A program made the translations under genes and the position numbers. DNA of 64,000 nt, from positions 23,353,879-23,417,878 of the forward strand of contig NC_068340.1 in the NCBI RefSeq assembly GCF_014633365.1. The letters run 5' to 3'. The notes below the pieces were generated by a model that was not told the origin of the DNA, did no database searches, and saw nothing but the letters and a program-made list of their open reading frames with translations. Of this stretch, positions 22,573-34,500 are shown one piece after another (position 1 is the first letter of the stretch; each line of letters starts with the position of its first letter). The DNA comes from Diospyros lotus (taxonomy: Eukaryota; Streptophyta; Magnoliopsida; Ericales; Ebenaceae).

Positions 22573-25500
22573 GGGGGGGGACATAAAATCTCATTCATGA
22601 TGATCCCCATCCTCCAATATGGGTTATTTATAGCCATTCAGACACAGATCTGGAGTGTTCCTCCAAACGACCTAACTGCCATAACGGCTAGGCCCCACAT
22701 CAATAACAATCAAAAGAAATGAAGAAAAGACTCAATTACAATAATGCCCCGAGGACAGTGACAACTTCCCCCCTCTTGAACCACTTCTTGTCCTCAAAAA
22801 GTTATATAAGTTGGGCTACCCGTGTGAATCGTTGTAGTAAGTCTGGTAGATACTCCTGCGACGTCTGGTTAGCGTGTAAGTGGGTCCATTAGACTAGGAC
22901 TTGGATTAGGGGTGCTGAGTTATGATAAACCACACTTCTCTTCAGTATAGCTAGGGGCTCTTCTATGTTTAGCTAATTTGTTGAACTGGAGGGCAAGGTT
23001 GAGCTAGCTGAATTCATAGGACTGAGGCCTTCCAATACCTTGCTAGATCCTTCAGACCTGACACTTCGAAGAAAAATTGCTGTTGGAATCTCTTTACCTT
23101 TAGATAGACCTTGTCATCTACTTCAAAAGTTTGCTAACTTCTGTTTCATCTACCTGTTGTTTCATTCTTTGCTGTGCCAAGGTAAGTTCCCTCTTGATCA
23201 CTTGTAGGGTTTCTACCTTTACCTTAGGTATTGATCCATCGAGGTCTTTGTTGTAGTATAGTGCATGATTGTAGGAACTAAGTGAGCTTGTATCCAAAAA
23301 GAGCTTCAAAAGGAGATCTTTTAAGGGAGGTGTGGAAGTTAGAATTGTACCACCACTGTGCCAGAAGCAACCACTTATTCCAACCTTTCAGCCTAGAGAA
23401 GCAAAGACATCTGAGATAGGGTTCTAGGCATTGGCTCACCCTTTTTGTTTGTCCATCGGTCTCTGGGTGATAGGCCGTTGATAAGTTTCCTTGAATAATT
23501 CTCTCCAAAATTGGCTAGTAAATATTTTGTCCCCATTAGAAATTATGGATTGGGGTAAGCCATGTACCTTAAACACCAAGTCTATTAGTTTCTGTGCCAC
23601 TTCAGGGGCTGTGAACAGGTGTGCCAAGCTGATGAAGTAACTAAATCTGGTTAGCTTATCCACTACCACCAATATAGTGTCATGGCCCTCTAATTTCAGC
23701 AAACCTTCCATGAAATCCATTGAAATCTGCTCCCATGCTTGATCTGTTATGGCTAGGGGTTGGAGCAAGCTCAAGTAAGTTACCTGTTCATGTTTGCATC
23801 GTTGGCAGGTGGCACACTTCAATACATACTATGTCACATCTCTTTTAAGTTCGGGCTAATAGAACAACTGCCTCACTTGGTGATAGGTCACGTTCCAACT
23901 CGAATGTCCCCTTAATGGTGAGTCATGCAGTGAGTGTAGGATCCTTTCCTTAGGTTGGGCATCCTCCCTAATCACCAATCTCCTCGTATATTTGAGAAGC
24001 CCTGCTGTCAAGGTATAATTTCTATCACCTTGTGGCTGCACAACCAATTGAGCTAATATATCTTTGATCCATTACCCTCCTGGTAGTATCTCCATTTGTC
24101 AATAGCAAGTAGCACTGCAATTAGTTCTTTGTCATATTTGCTTAGTCCCGCAAGTGTTTTGGGGCTAAGGCTTGGCTGAGGAATGCCACTGGTTTGCCTT
24201 CTTGAACTAGTACATCTCCTACCCCTGGCTCACAAGCATCTATTTCTAAGGTAATGGGCTTTGAGAAATTGGGTATAGCTAGTATAGGGGCTTGTGTCAC
24301 AGCTGTTTTCAGTGTCTGGAATGCTTCTTCTGCCTCAGTGTTCCAATCGAAATTATTTTTCTTAAGCAAATCAGTCAATGGCTTGTTTATAATCCCGTAC
24401 CTTCTGATGAGCCTTCTATAATACCCGGTCAAGCCAAGGAAGCCCCTAAGCTCCTTGATTGATTGAGGTCTTGGCCAATCCAGCATTGCTGCAATCTTCT
24501 TAGGGTTTGTACTAACCCCTTTGTTAAAGCATTTGTTCTAGATTAGAGCTTGTAATATGAAGGGCATTTTATGTAATATGTTTGCTGTTATGTTTCTAGA
24601 AGGTTTTATTATTTTTCTTCTAGGGCTGACCGAGAGTTCTTGTAACTGTTTTTGGGCAGTCGGTCAGGCTAAAGTCTCCCGCCTTATATGCTTATAAATA
24701 TAGGTCGTGGGGAAGACTTTAGGGTATGCTTTTCTTTCACGGGTTAGTGATCTGTCTTGGGATAAGATTAAAGCAAAGAGGAAGAGGGTATATCTTTCTT
24801 GTATCAACTCAATATAGCTTTCAGGTTTTTGGGCTAGGTGTGAGTTGAGTTTGAGTGCTTTGTAATCTGGTATTATCTTTCAAGATAGTGGAGATAGTGG
24901 AGGCGAAAGCCAAGCTGGATGTAGGTCTTTCTTAAGACCGAACCAGGGTAAATTCTTGTGTGTTTGTATGTTCTTGACTGATTCTTGATTTGGTTTCTGG
25001 TTGCTGGTCACTTGCGAATTAAGGAGTGATTTCGTTTGAGTGTTTTAAATGATCCTATAAGGGTGAGATCTCGGTTAACACCCTTCCCTGGTGATGATAT
25101 GGCCTAAATACTCCACTTAGGTTTCAGCAAAGGTACACTTGGACCTCTTAAAAAATAATTGATTAGATTTGAGGATCTCAAATGTTATTCTAAGATGAGT
25201 TATATGTTGGTCCAGGTTTGGGCTATATATGGGGATGTCATAAAAAAATACAAGGATAAATTTCCTCAGGTAGGGTTCAAAAATGTGATTCATCAAGTCA
25301 TGGAATGTGGCTGGGGCATTAGAGCATTAGTCAAGTCAAATGGCATAACTAGGAACTCATAATGCCCTTGATGGGTTTGAAAGGATGTCTTGGGACTGTT
25401 TGTGGGGTTCATCTAGATTTGATGGTATGTGGAGGTTAAGGTCCAATTTGGAAAAGATTGTGGCTTCGGTTAGTTCATCCAATAGGTCCTCAATGATAGG

Positions 25501-28500
25501 AATGGGGAATTTGTTTTTGACTTGTGGAAGCATGTAGCATTTGAGTAGCAGCCTTTTACTTATGCTTGATGATTGATAACTGTAATGTTTATTTGTGCTG
25601 CTGTGTTGTTATTATAAGTGGTTGTTTGTTAGTTAGGCTGTTAAGGCAGGTGAGTTGTGTATAAGTGCAGCTACGTGCTCTATCTCATGTATCTTTGATT
25701 ACATTCTTATTTTCCAGAAAGTTGTGTGAGTTTCTTTCTCTTCATTTCTCTCCTGTGCTCTTCTTCTCTCGTGCCCTAGGGTTTCATTACATGGTATCAG
25801 AGCCATAGTTCTACCTTGATTGCCTCCAATCTAGCTCTCAGCTCTTCCTCTTCTCCACCACCTCATTCCTCTTCTTCCTTGTCATCCGCTTTGCAATCAG
25901 ATTTTGTGACGGTGGCTAAGGCTTTTAGTTTCATTCCAATTAAGCTGGATTCCAGCAATTACATTTTTTGGAAGGCTCAGATTCTTGCAACAATTTGAGC
26001 GTTTGATTTGTTGCCATTCCTTAACAAATCACCACCTCCGGTGAAGTATTTGGCAGATCCAGAGGTAGGCGAGGCTGGATCTCCTTTGGTCAATCTTGAT
26101 TTACTTGAATTGGATTAGATTTGACTAGTTGCTGCTTGGATGACTATTTTCTACCATTGATAAAGAGGTATTAGCATAGCTAATTCATTGTGAATCATTT
26201 GCAGAGGTATGGTCTTCTTTGGAAAACCTCTATTCTCGACAAACTATAGCTAACTCTTTTCAATTGAAGCAGCAATTGAGGTTTATTAAGAAAAATTCAC
26301 TTTCTGTAATGATTACATCTTAAAAATCAAGATGATAGGGCATGCTTTTGCAGCCATTGGAGAACCTTTGAATGATAAGGATCTTTTGCTTGCTATTCTA
26401 AATGGTTTGGATCATGAGTATGAGAGTGTTGTTAGTCTCATAACCTATCAAATGGATGATATTGATTTAGAGAAGGTGCAATATCTGTTGTTGATGCATG
26501 AGTAGAGGTTAACAACAAAAAATTTGCCACAATCTTCTACTAATTTTGATTCTGTTATGTTTTCATCTATGAATGTTATGTGGCATCATATTTGTCGAGG
26601 AATGGTAGTGGATCTGTGAATAATGGAGGTGGTTATGCTCCAAGGCGTGGTGGTTATGTGAACAGAGGAGGCAAAGGTCGGGGTAGAACATTTGGTAGGA
26701 GAATTTATTGTCAGCTATGTGGGAAACCAGGGCACTTTGTAGATAAATGTTATCACAAGTTTGATATAAATTTCCAATGAACACCTAACCAAGGGTTTGG
26801 AAGATCTAATAATGTTGTTCAGTCAAATTTGAGAGTATATATGGCCTTCTTTAGTGATTCTAACGAAACCTACATGAGTGAAATAAGATTAGTACAAGGG
26901 GCTCACTACAGTAACCTTTCTTAGCCTTCAGAAAACTGTCTCAATCCTCTTTGCCAGACCCCTCATGGTTTGTTGATTCTGGAACAACAAATCACATCAC
27001 TTCTAATCTCAACAACCTGTCCTTGCATGCTCTTTACAATGGTGTTGATAAAGTGGCCGTTGGGAATGGTAAGAAACTTCCTATCTCTAATATAGGTCTT
27101 GGTCAATTCTACGTACAAATCAAACCTACATCCATTATTTCACTGCCTAATGTTCTTCATGTTCCTATTATCATAGTTCTGAAAGGCGCGAGGCGCAGCG
27201 AGGCGCAAAGGGTCCTGGAGCCTGAGGCGCGAGGCGCGCCTTTGCGAAGCGAGGCGCACCTTTTAGAAAAAAAAACTAAAAATCTTGTAAAATCATAAAA
27301 AACTATCAAATTATCAATAATAACACATGCATATCATTAATGTTTCATTATCTTCAAATTCTAAACTAACAACATCAAAGTTAATTCATTCATCATACAA
27401 TTTCTAAACTAGAAACATCATCAAAGTTCAAACTTAAAGTCTCAAACTCAAACAAGTACCAACCATCGTGCAAAGTTCTAAACAAACATATAAACACTAC
27501 AAGTCCACAATCAATAAAGAAGTTTTAATCATCATCATCATCATACCCTTCACCAAATTGAAAATTATCATCTTACGGTGCCATATTTTGCTCATCCTTG
27601 ATTCCTTGTTATTTTTCTTCTTTTGCATGTGCTCTCCAATCTCTTGTTTTATTGATGGAGGACATTTTGGAATAGCTTTAGTATTCTCCACAATCAATAA
27701 ACACTACAAGTCCACAATCAAGAAAATGCTTTCATTTTGAAAAATGCTATTTTTCTAGGTTTGGAAGATTAGCGCATTTTTTTTAAGTCTGGAAGATTAG
27801 GGCATTATAAGGAGACATATAAGAAAATGTTTTCATTTTGAAAAACTAACTCTCGGTATTTTGATAGTTAATATTCATTGTTGTTAAAATGATTTTTAAT
27901 GAATTTTTCAAGAAATAGTAGGTATGTATTTTGGGGGTGGTAAAATCGCTAAATCCTGAATTTGTACTAAAATCAAAATTCTATTTTCTTATTGTTATGG
28001 ATTTTGATTTTTTAGATATTTTTATTGAATCCAAATGGGGGGTACTTTCTTATTTACATTTATGTATTAAAGTAAATGGAAGGTAAAATATAAATAAAAG
28101 AAAATGTGGACATTTACTTAAACTAAAGAAATGTAAATAAGTAGTGATGTATACATGCTGAAATTGAGAAGAGGGGATGCTGGAGAGGAGAGAAAGAAAT
28201 GATGCAGGCAGGTTGCAGGCGCGGTTTTCATGAGGCGCGCCTCAGCGCCTCACCTTGCAAGGCGCGCGCCTTGCAGAAACCGCCTCGCCTCAGCCCAGGC
28301 GAGGCGCCAAACTGGCGCCTTAAGGCGCCTTGCGCCTAGGCGCGAATAACTATGCCTAGTATGAAGAAAAACCTAATTAGTGTTTCACAACTTACTCGTG
28401 ATCATAATGTTGTGGCTGAATTTCACTCTAATTCTTGTTTGATCAAGGACAAGGGTTTTGGGTTGGTGTTACTTCAAGGACACCTTAAGGATGAGCTTTA

Positions 28501-31500
28501 TTGGCTGGTTCCAACATTTGATCATGCTGCTCACAGCAGCTTGACCCAATCCATCAAGCCTGATTTGTTTGCTAATTGTGATTTTTCTTTGAATAAATGT
28601 AATAGACATGACTCATTTTGTCATGAGCTGTCGCATTGTGTCAATGTAGCCCAAAATGCTAGTGTGTGCCAGCAATGGTATGCAAGGTTAGGGCATCCAT
28701 CTTTCAATGTATTACAATCTGTTTTGAATAAAATTCATGTTCCTTGTTCTTGTTCAACCCTTTCTTTTTGTGATTCATGTAAACTTGGAAAACTGCATTC
28801 GCTTCTATTTACTGATTGTGAAATCAAGTCAAATAAACCATTGGAATTGGTATATTCAGACCTTTGGGGTCCTTCTCCTGTCATGTTTACTGAAGGATAT
28901 AGATATTATATTGTCTTTGTGAATGCATACACTTGTTAGTTTCAAATGATGGCAAATATATCCTAAGAGGGGGGGTGAATTGGGATTTGTATAAATTTTT
29001 CGATAATTTAAACACCGATTTATGGCAAAGAACTATGTTTCGAAATATAGGGGTGAATGTTTCGAAATAAACCTTTCTGTTAAGTAGGTTTCGAAACCTA
29101 CTATATATGTTTCGAAATATACCTTTCTGTTTTGGGTTGATTCGAAACTTTTAGCTTAGAATTTCAAAGAAATGACTTTGGTTAAGATGCTTTCTTCAAA
29201 AAGGAGTTCGCCAAAGATGCTTGAGATTAAAGATAGGTTTACATATACTTATGCTTCAAAGAAAATCTATTTTAGCTTTTGAAAACGATCCTTTTGAAAG
29301 TTTGAGCAATAAGTTGTAAGCAAGCAAACCTATAAAATGAGTGCACACGAGATTTATAGTGGTTTGACACCTCACCTAGTCCACTACCTTCAAGTCTTCT
29401 CACTTGAAGGATTTTCAAACCTAATCACTTTCACTAGTGATCAACAACAAGGGTTTTAGCATGGTTCACCCTAAAACCCTTTACACAATGAGTTTAATGG
29501 CTTAACTCAAACCTTACAACAATCAACAAGATAAATAAAATTTATCTTTACAGCCCAATGAATTTACAGCAATGAAATGCCTTACAATGGTTATACAAAC
29601 CTCTTAGCTTGAGGTGAGGAGAGTTGAACTATATGATACTTCTTGTTTTCGACTTGTCTCTCCTTTACACACCACGATGTATGTTGATCTTCTTTGAAAG
29701 TGATAGGATATTGATAATCGAAAGGAATTGCAAGACTGGAAATTAACAAAATGAAAAAAAAGTGGACATTCGAGAGGTCCACGCTCTCCCTCTATATTCA
29801 CCAGAAAATTCCTCCCCTTCTACTCTATTTGCTTCTCTATTTATAGGAATCTATTGCTCACATGCCCCCCCCCCCCCTCCTTCTTTGCTCTTCCCATTCT
29901 ACCCCTTAAATGAATTTGTTATCTGCACATGCACCAATTGGCATTCTCCCATTTCAATATCCCTATTCTGCCTTTAATGTTATGGGTTGCCTATCAATAC
30001 TCCCCCCACGAAACTCACCTTGTCCTCAAGGTGAAAAACAGGGAAGTGTTGTAGGGTTCCCAGGTGGTCTAGGACCAACTTGGGCTTGGAGTATGTGAAT
30101 CTTGTCTTCAATTTGCTGAGTTGTCTCCATGATTTGCGTTAGACCTGATGGCTATAACACCCTAACTTCTGCCTTGATTTCTGGCTTCAACCCGTTAACA
30201 AAGAGGCCTTCCAGTATGCCCTCTAAAACTTCGCCCACCGGGGCCGCCAAAGTCTCAAAGAGGAGGCGGTATTCCCGGACGGAGTCACCCTGCCTGAGGG
30301 CCAAAAGCCTCTCCTTCATTGATCCCTCCTGGGAAGACCGAAATTGTTTACGTAGGTGGATCTTCAACTACTCCCAACTTCTTACTCGTCGCCTCCTTTG
30401 CTCCCACTGGAACTGCGACAAAACTGCTCCTTCAAAGCATAAGGCCGTTGACTCCAACTTCTCTGCATCGGACAGCTGGTTCACAATGAAGTAGCGCTCA
30501 ACCCGAAAGACCCAGCCATCTGGATCATTTCCCTTAAAGGTGGGTGTTTCTAGGCGTCTCCCACGGTACTCCTGCCTTCCGACACCATCGAGTTAGTTGC
30601 CCCCTTCGCCACTTCTCCCTCTAGCTACCGGCGTTCCCTCCATTGACAAGGGTGAACCTGCAAGTTGGTCTCCCTCATCTCGCTTCCCCTTCCTCTCTCT
30701 CTCTTGCTCATCCCATCGCGGCATTAATAGGTAGAATTGTTCCATCATCCCTGCCATGCTCTTTTTGATATTTTTCACCTTCTTAACTTCAGCCATCACC
30801 GATTCTAGACCCTTCTGTAAACCCGCCATACCTCCAGCTCGCCCATTCTTTCAGAAACAGTCCTCCCCATGGATCGATCACTCTGATACCAAATGATAGG
30901 ATACTGATAATTGAAAGGAACTGCAAGACTGAAAATTAACAAAATGAAAAGAAAGTGGACATTCGAGAGGTCCACGCTCTCCCTCTATATTCACCAGAAA
31001 ATTCCTCCCCTTCTACTCTATTTACTTCTCTATTTATAGGAATCTGTTGCTCACATGCCCCCCCCCCCCCCCCCCCCCCCCCTTTTGCTTTTCCCAATCT
31101 ACCCCTTAACTGAATTTGTTATTTGCACATGCACCAATTGGTCTTCTCCTATTTCAATATCCCTATTCTACTCTTAATGTTATGGGCTGCCTATCAAAAA
31201 GCTTAATCAAAATCTTTTGTTCACCACTTGTGTATTGTCTCTTGTATCTTGTGTGTATGTATTCTGATATGTTGAAGTTTGTCTCGAGTTTTGTCCTAAA
31301 AGATAGCAGAACCGGAAGGAGTATAAAAGAGTAGTTTTGGCTGAAGAAATTAGGCAGCTTGGGGTTAAGTGTAATTAGTACATTTTGTTGGGGTTAATAT
31401 GTAATTTCCCTAAGTTAGTTAGTTGCCTAAGTGTGTCTGCCTCCTCTATAAATAAGAGGGCAAGGCAGCAGTCTAATAACTCCTCTCTCTTGTTAAGTTC

Positions 31501-34500
31501 TCTATTTATATTGTGAGTATTCTTTGTTCTAGAGAAAGTGAGGCATGTGTATTGTGTTCTTGAACTTTCTTGGAGTGAACAAGGGTTGTACTTGAGCGAT
31601 AGGATTGAGAGAGAGCTTGAGTTTTGTACTGATCTTCAGTCTAGAAATAAAGACTGCTTCAAGGGTGTTTGAAGGCTGGATGTAGGATTGCCAAAGGCAT
31701 TCCGAACCAGGATAACTACTGTCTCCGTTTGGTTTGTTGTTTATCTTTCTGTATTTCTTGGTTATATTCTGATTTTGTCTGGTTTATATTCTGTTCTTTC
31801 ATTTACACTACATCCGAGAGTGTTTGAGAGGGTTTATGAGAGGGTTTTCTCGCCTAAGGTTGTAATCTAAGAGTCCTAAGGTTAACATGATATATATATA
31901 TTTCTTGTCTCCAAACACCTACTATTTATAGAAGTTTGACTATTTTATAGCCATTAGAGACAAGATTAAAAAGAAGGTTTTGAAACATAGCTTATTGGTT
32001 TCGAAACAACACAATTTTACACTATGGTTTCGAAACATACATCACATGTTTCGAAACATCCAACCTTTACAGCTGGACTTGCACTTAGAGATAGCATGGG
32101 TAGGGGACAAAGTCTTATGCCCACTATGATTTCGAATTGATCTCCACTTTCAAATTTGAATTTGAATTCTCAGAGCGTGTAGATTGAATTTAAAAAAAAA
32201 AAACTTTTGAGAAGCTTTTGGATGAAAATGAAAAATGTAAAACAAAAGCATCTCGGTTTTTAAGTGTTATGCTGACAGAAACAGAGGTTTCGAAACATAC
32301 CATATAGGTTTCGAAACATATGCTTAAATCTCATAGATGTTTTGAAATACAACATTCATACTTAGAAAAACATTTAAAACCTATTCAAAGGAGTTTCGAA
32401 ACACAAACAGAAACCTGGTTTAACAATGTTTCGAAACATGGAACATAGGTTTCGAAACATGATGTATGAACTAGAGATTTATCAAACATTTGAATATTCA
32501 TGCCAAAACTTTTTATACATGTTTCGAAATATAAAATGCTTATTTCGAAATATGAGATTAACATAAAAGATTTTTCATTCTAATACATGGTTTTTCATCA
32601 AACATTTTTTCTCATATATCAAAAAATATGATACAACAATTCTCCCCCTATTTTTTGATAATGATAAAAACCTTTTGAAAAATCAATATTCACATTTTGA
32701 ATATCCATCTAACTCCCTCTTAAACTTGTACAGGAGACAGAAAACGAACCTTAGGAGCGGCATATCCTTTTTTATCTTTGCTTGAGACAACACAATACAA
32801 AAGTTTTCTTGATACCAAGAGTTAGTACTTCAAGAAGTTGTTAGACTCACTAAACATATCAGCTGCTTTAGTAAACATATCAGCTGCATTTTCTTCACCT
32901 GCAACCTTAATAAGATCTATTTCCTTTCTTTCAAGTACTTCTCTGATAAAATGGTACCATACATCAATATGTTTTTTTCTCTCATGGTGGGCTTGATTTT
33001 TGGCCAAGTGTGTAGCACTTTGGCTATCACACTTTAGGACACATTTTCCCCTAGTAATTCACTTAATAATCCCTTCAACCATAGGGCCTCTTTTATAGAT
33101 TCAGTGACAGTTATATACTCAACCTCAGTGGTTGAAAGATTCATCACAGATTGTAGGTTAGTTTTCCAGCTAATGGTTGAATTCCATAGCTTGAAAACAT
33201 ACCTTGTAGATAGCCTTCTTTTGTCCAAATCTGTTGCATGATCAGTATCAGTGAACTCTAGAATGTTAGGCTCTTCTTTTACACTCGCTCCACCATAGAT
33301 TAAAGCCATGTTTATTGATCCTTTAAGATATCTAAAAATCCACTTAACAGTAGCCCAGTGATCCTTTCCCGGATTAGTCATGAACCTACTTGTAACACTC
33401 ATGGCATGAGCTAAATCGGGTCTAGTACATACCATACAATACATAAGACTTCTTACAACACTAAAATAAGGAATCTTGCTCATTTCTTTAATGCTCTCTT
33501 CATCACTTGGGGAATGCATATGAGATAACTTGAAATGCTGAGCAAAAGGAACATTCACTTCATTTGAAATTTCCTAATTAGCTTCTCAAGATAGGACTTT
33601 TGAGATAGTTGGAGCAATCTTTGCTGTCTATTCCTTGATATTTCTATCCCTAAAATCTTTCTAGCCTCTCCTATCTCCTTCATTTCAAAGGCTAATTTCA
33701 ACTTCAGCTTTAAATTTTGGATTTCCTCATCCAATTGACTTGCAATTAGCATGTCATCAACATAAAGGAGGAGATAAATTGAGATTTTAGCAGAAATATG
33801 TTTTATATAGACACAACAATCAAAATTACTTCTCTTGAAGCCAAGGTTGATCATGAATGTGTCAAATTTCCTATACCATTGTCTAGGGAACTGTTTTAAG
33901 TCCATATAAGGACTTTTTCAGCAAACACACTTAACTCTTTCTTACCCCTAATTTCAAATCCTTTTGGCTGCTCCATTAGAATATCCTCTTCTAATTCATC
34001 ATGTAGGAATGCAGTGGTCACGTCCATCTGCTCGAGGCTTAAGTTTAAATGGGCAGTCATAACAAGCAAAACTCTAATAGAAGTGTGTCTCACAACTGAT
34101 GAGAAAACTTCATTAAAATCTACTCTTGCTACTAACCTAGCTTTATACCTAGGTTTTTGATCAATTCTTGCCCCTTCTTTTATTTTAAACAACCACTTAC
34201 AGCCTACCATCCTTTTTTCTAAGGGTTTGTCAACCAAGATCCAGGTATCATTCTTCCTCAATGACTCCATCTTTGACTCCATGGCAGCAAGCCATTTCTT
34301 GGAGTTTTTTGATCTAACAACCTCTTCATATGAGAGAGGCTCATCTCCAGCCATTTCCACTGCACTTGATAGTGCATAAGACACCAAATCTGAGACTCCG
34401 TATCTCACTGGTGGCCTACTTATTCTCCTTTGTCTATCTTGGGCTACATTGTATCTTCCTAGGTCTGGCTGACTATCTAAGCTAGAGGAACCAACACTTT

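Larger units (their letters stand above)
22764..25580 (-). pseudogene. Gypsy pol, right copy (RT, RNase H, integrase), decayed
   Basis: From right to left on the minus strand: RT ([16 protein letters not shown] near 25490, EFLVMPF near 25350), interrupted by a solo LTR at 24522-25080. Next comes RNase H ([32 protein letters not shown], 24142-24486). The integrase zinc region ([18 protein letters not shown]) and core ([31 protein letters not shown]) lie at 23278-23980. The C-terminal tail lies near 22800. Many stops. The RT 5' part, gag and 5' LTR are lost where the Copia II LTR begins. Confidence 0.85.
25581..28946 (+). mobile_element. Copia II, 3'-truncated, split by a non-autonomous hAT
   Basis: 5' LTR at 25581-25791 (TGTAAT...ATTACA), then the primer site TGGTATCAGAGCC at 25792. 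The coding region is decayed gag, protease and integrase. It ends inside integrase at 28946 where the Sirevirus-like LTR B begins, so RT, RNase H and the 3' LTR are missing. Confidence 0.85.
28947..32638 (-). mobile_element. Sirevirus-like LTR (copy B), containing two later insertions
   Basis: On the minus strand it starts TGTTGTATCA at 32638, directly after a purine tract AGGGGGAGAAT (32639-32651). TTTCGAAA palindromes follow (31990-32557), then a TATA box (CTATAAATAG, near 31925) and a GAACC/AAACCACTATAAATC block near 29355. It ends in CAATTCACCCCCCCTCTTAGG. This is Sirevirus LTR architecture. Removing insertions at 29701-31196 and 31270-31887 leaves about 1.57 kb. Internal sequence of its own is not evident on the right beyond the purine tract. 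Confidence 0.75.

Noticed and set aside
22529..22580. (GA)n followed by a G-run as a regulatory GAGA element
   Set aside because: It lies inside a Gypsy LTR whose partner has the same tract. Simple repeat expansion explains it.
30129..30494. Plus-strand 121-codon frame
   Set aside because: The minus strand encodes the gag of the gag-only element here, so the plus frame is a shadow.
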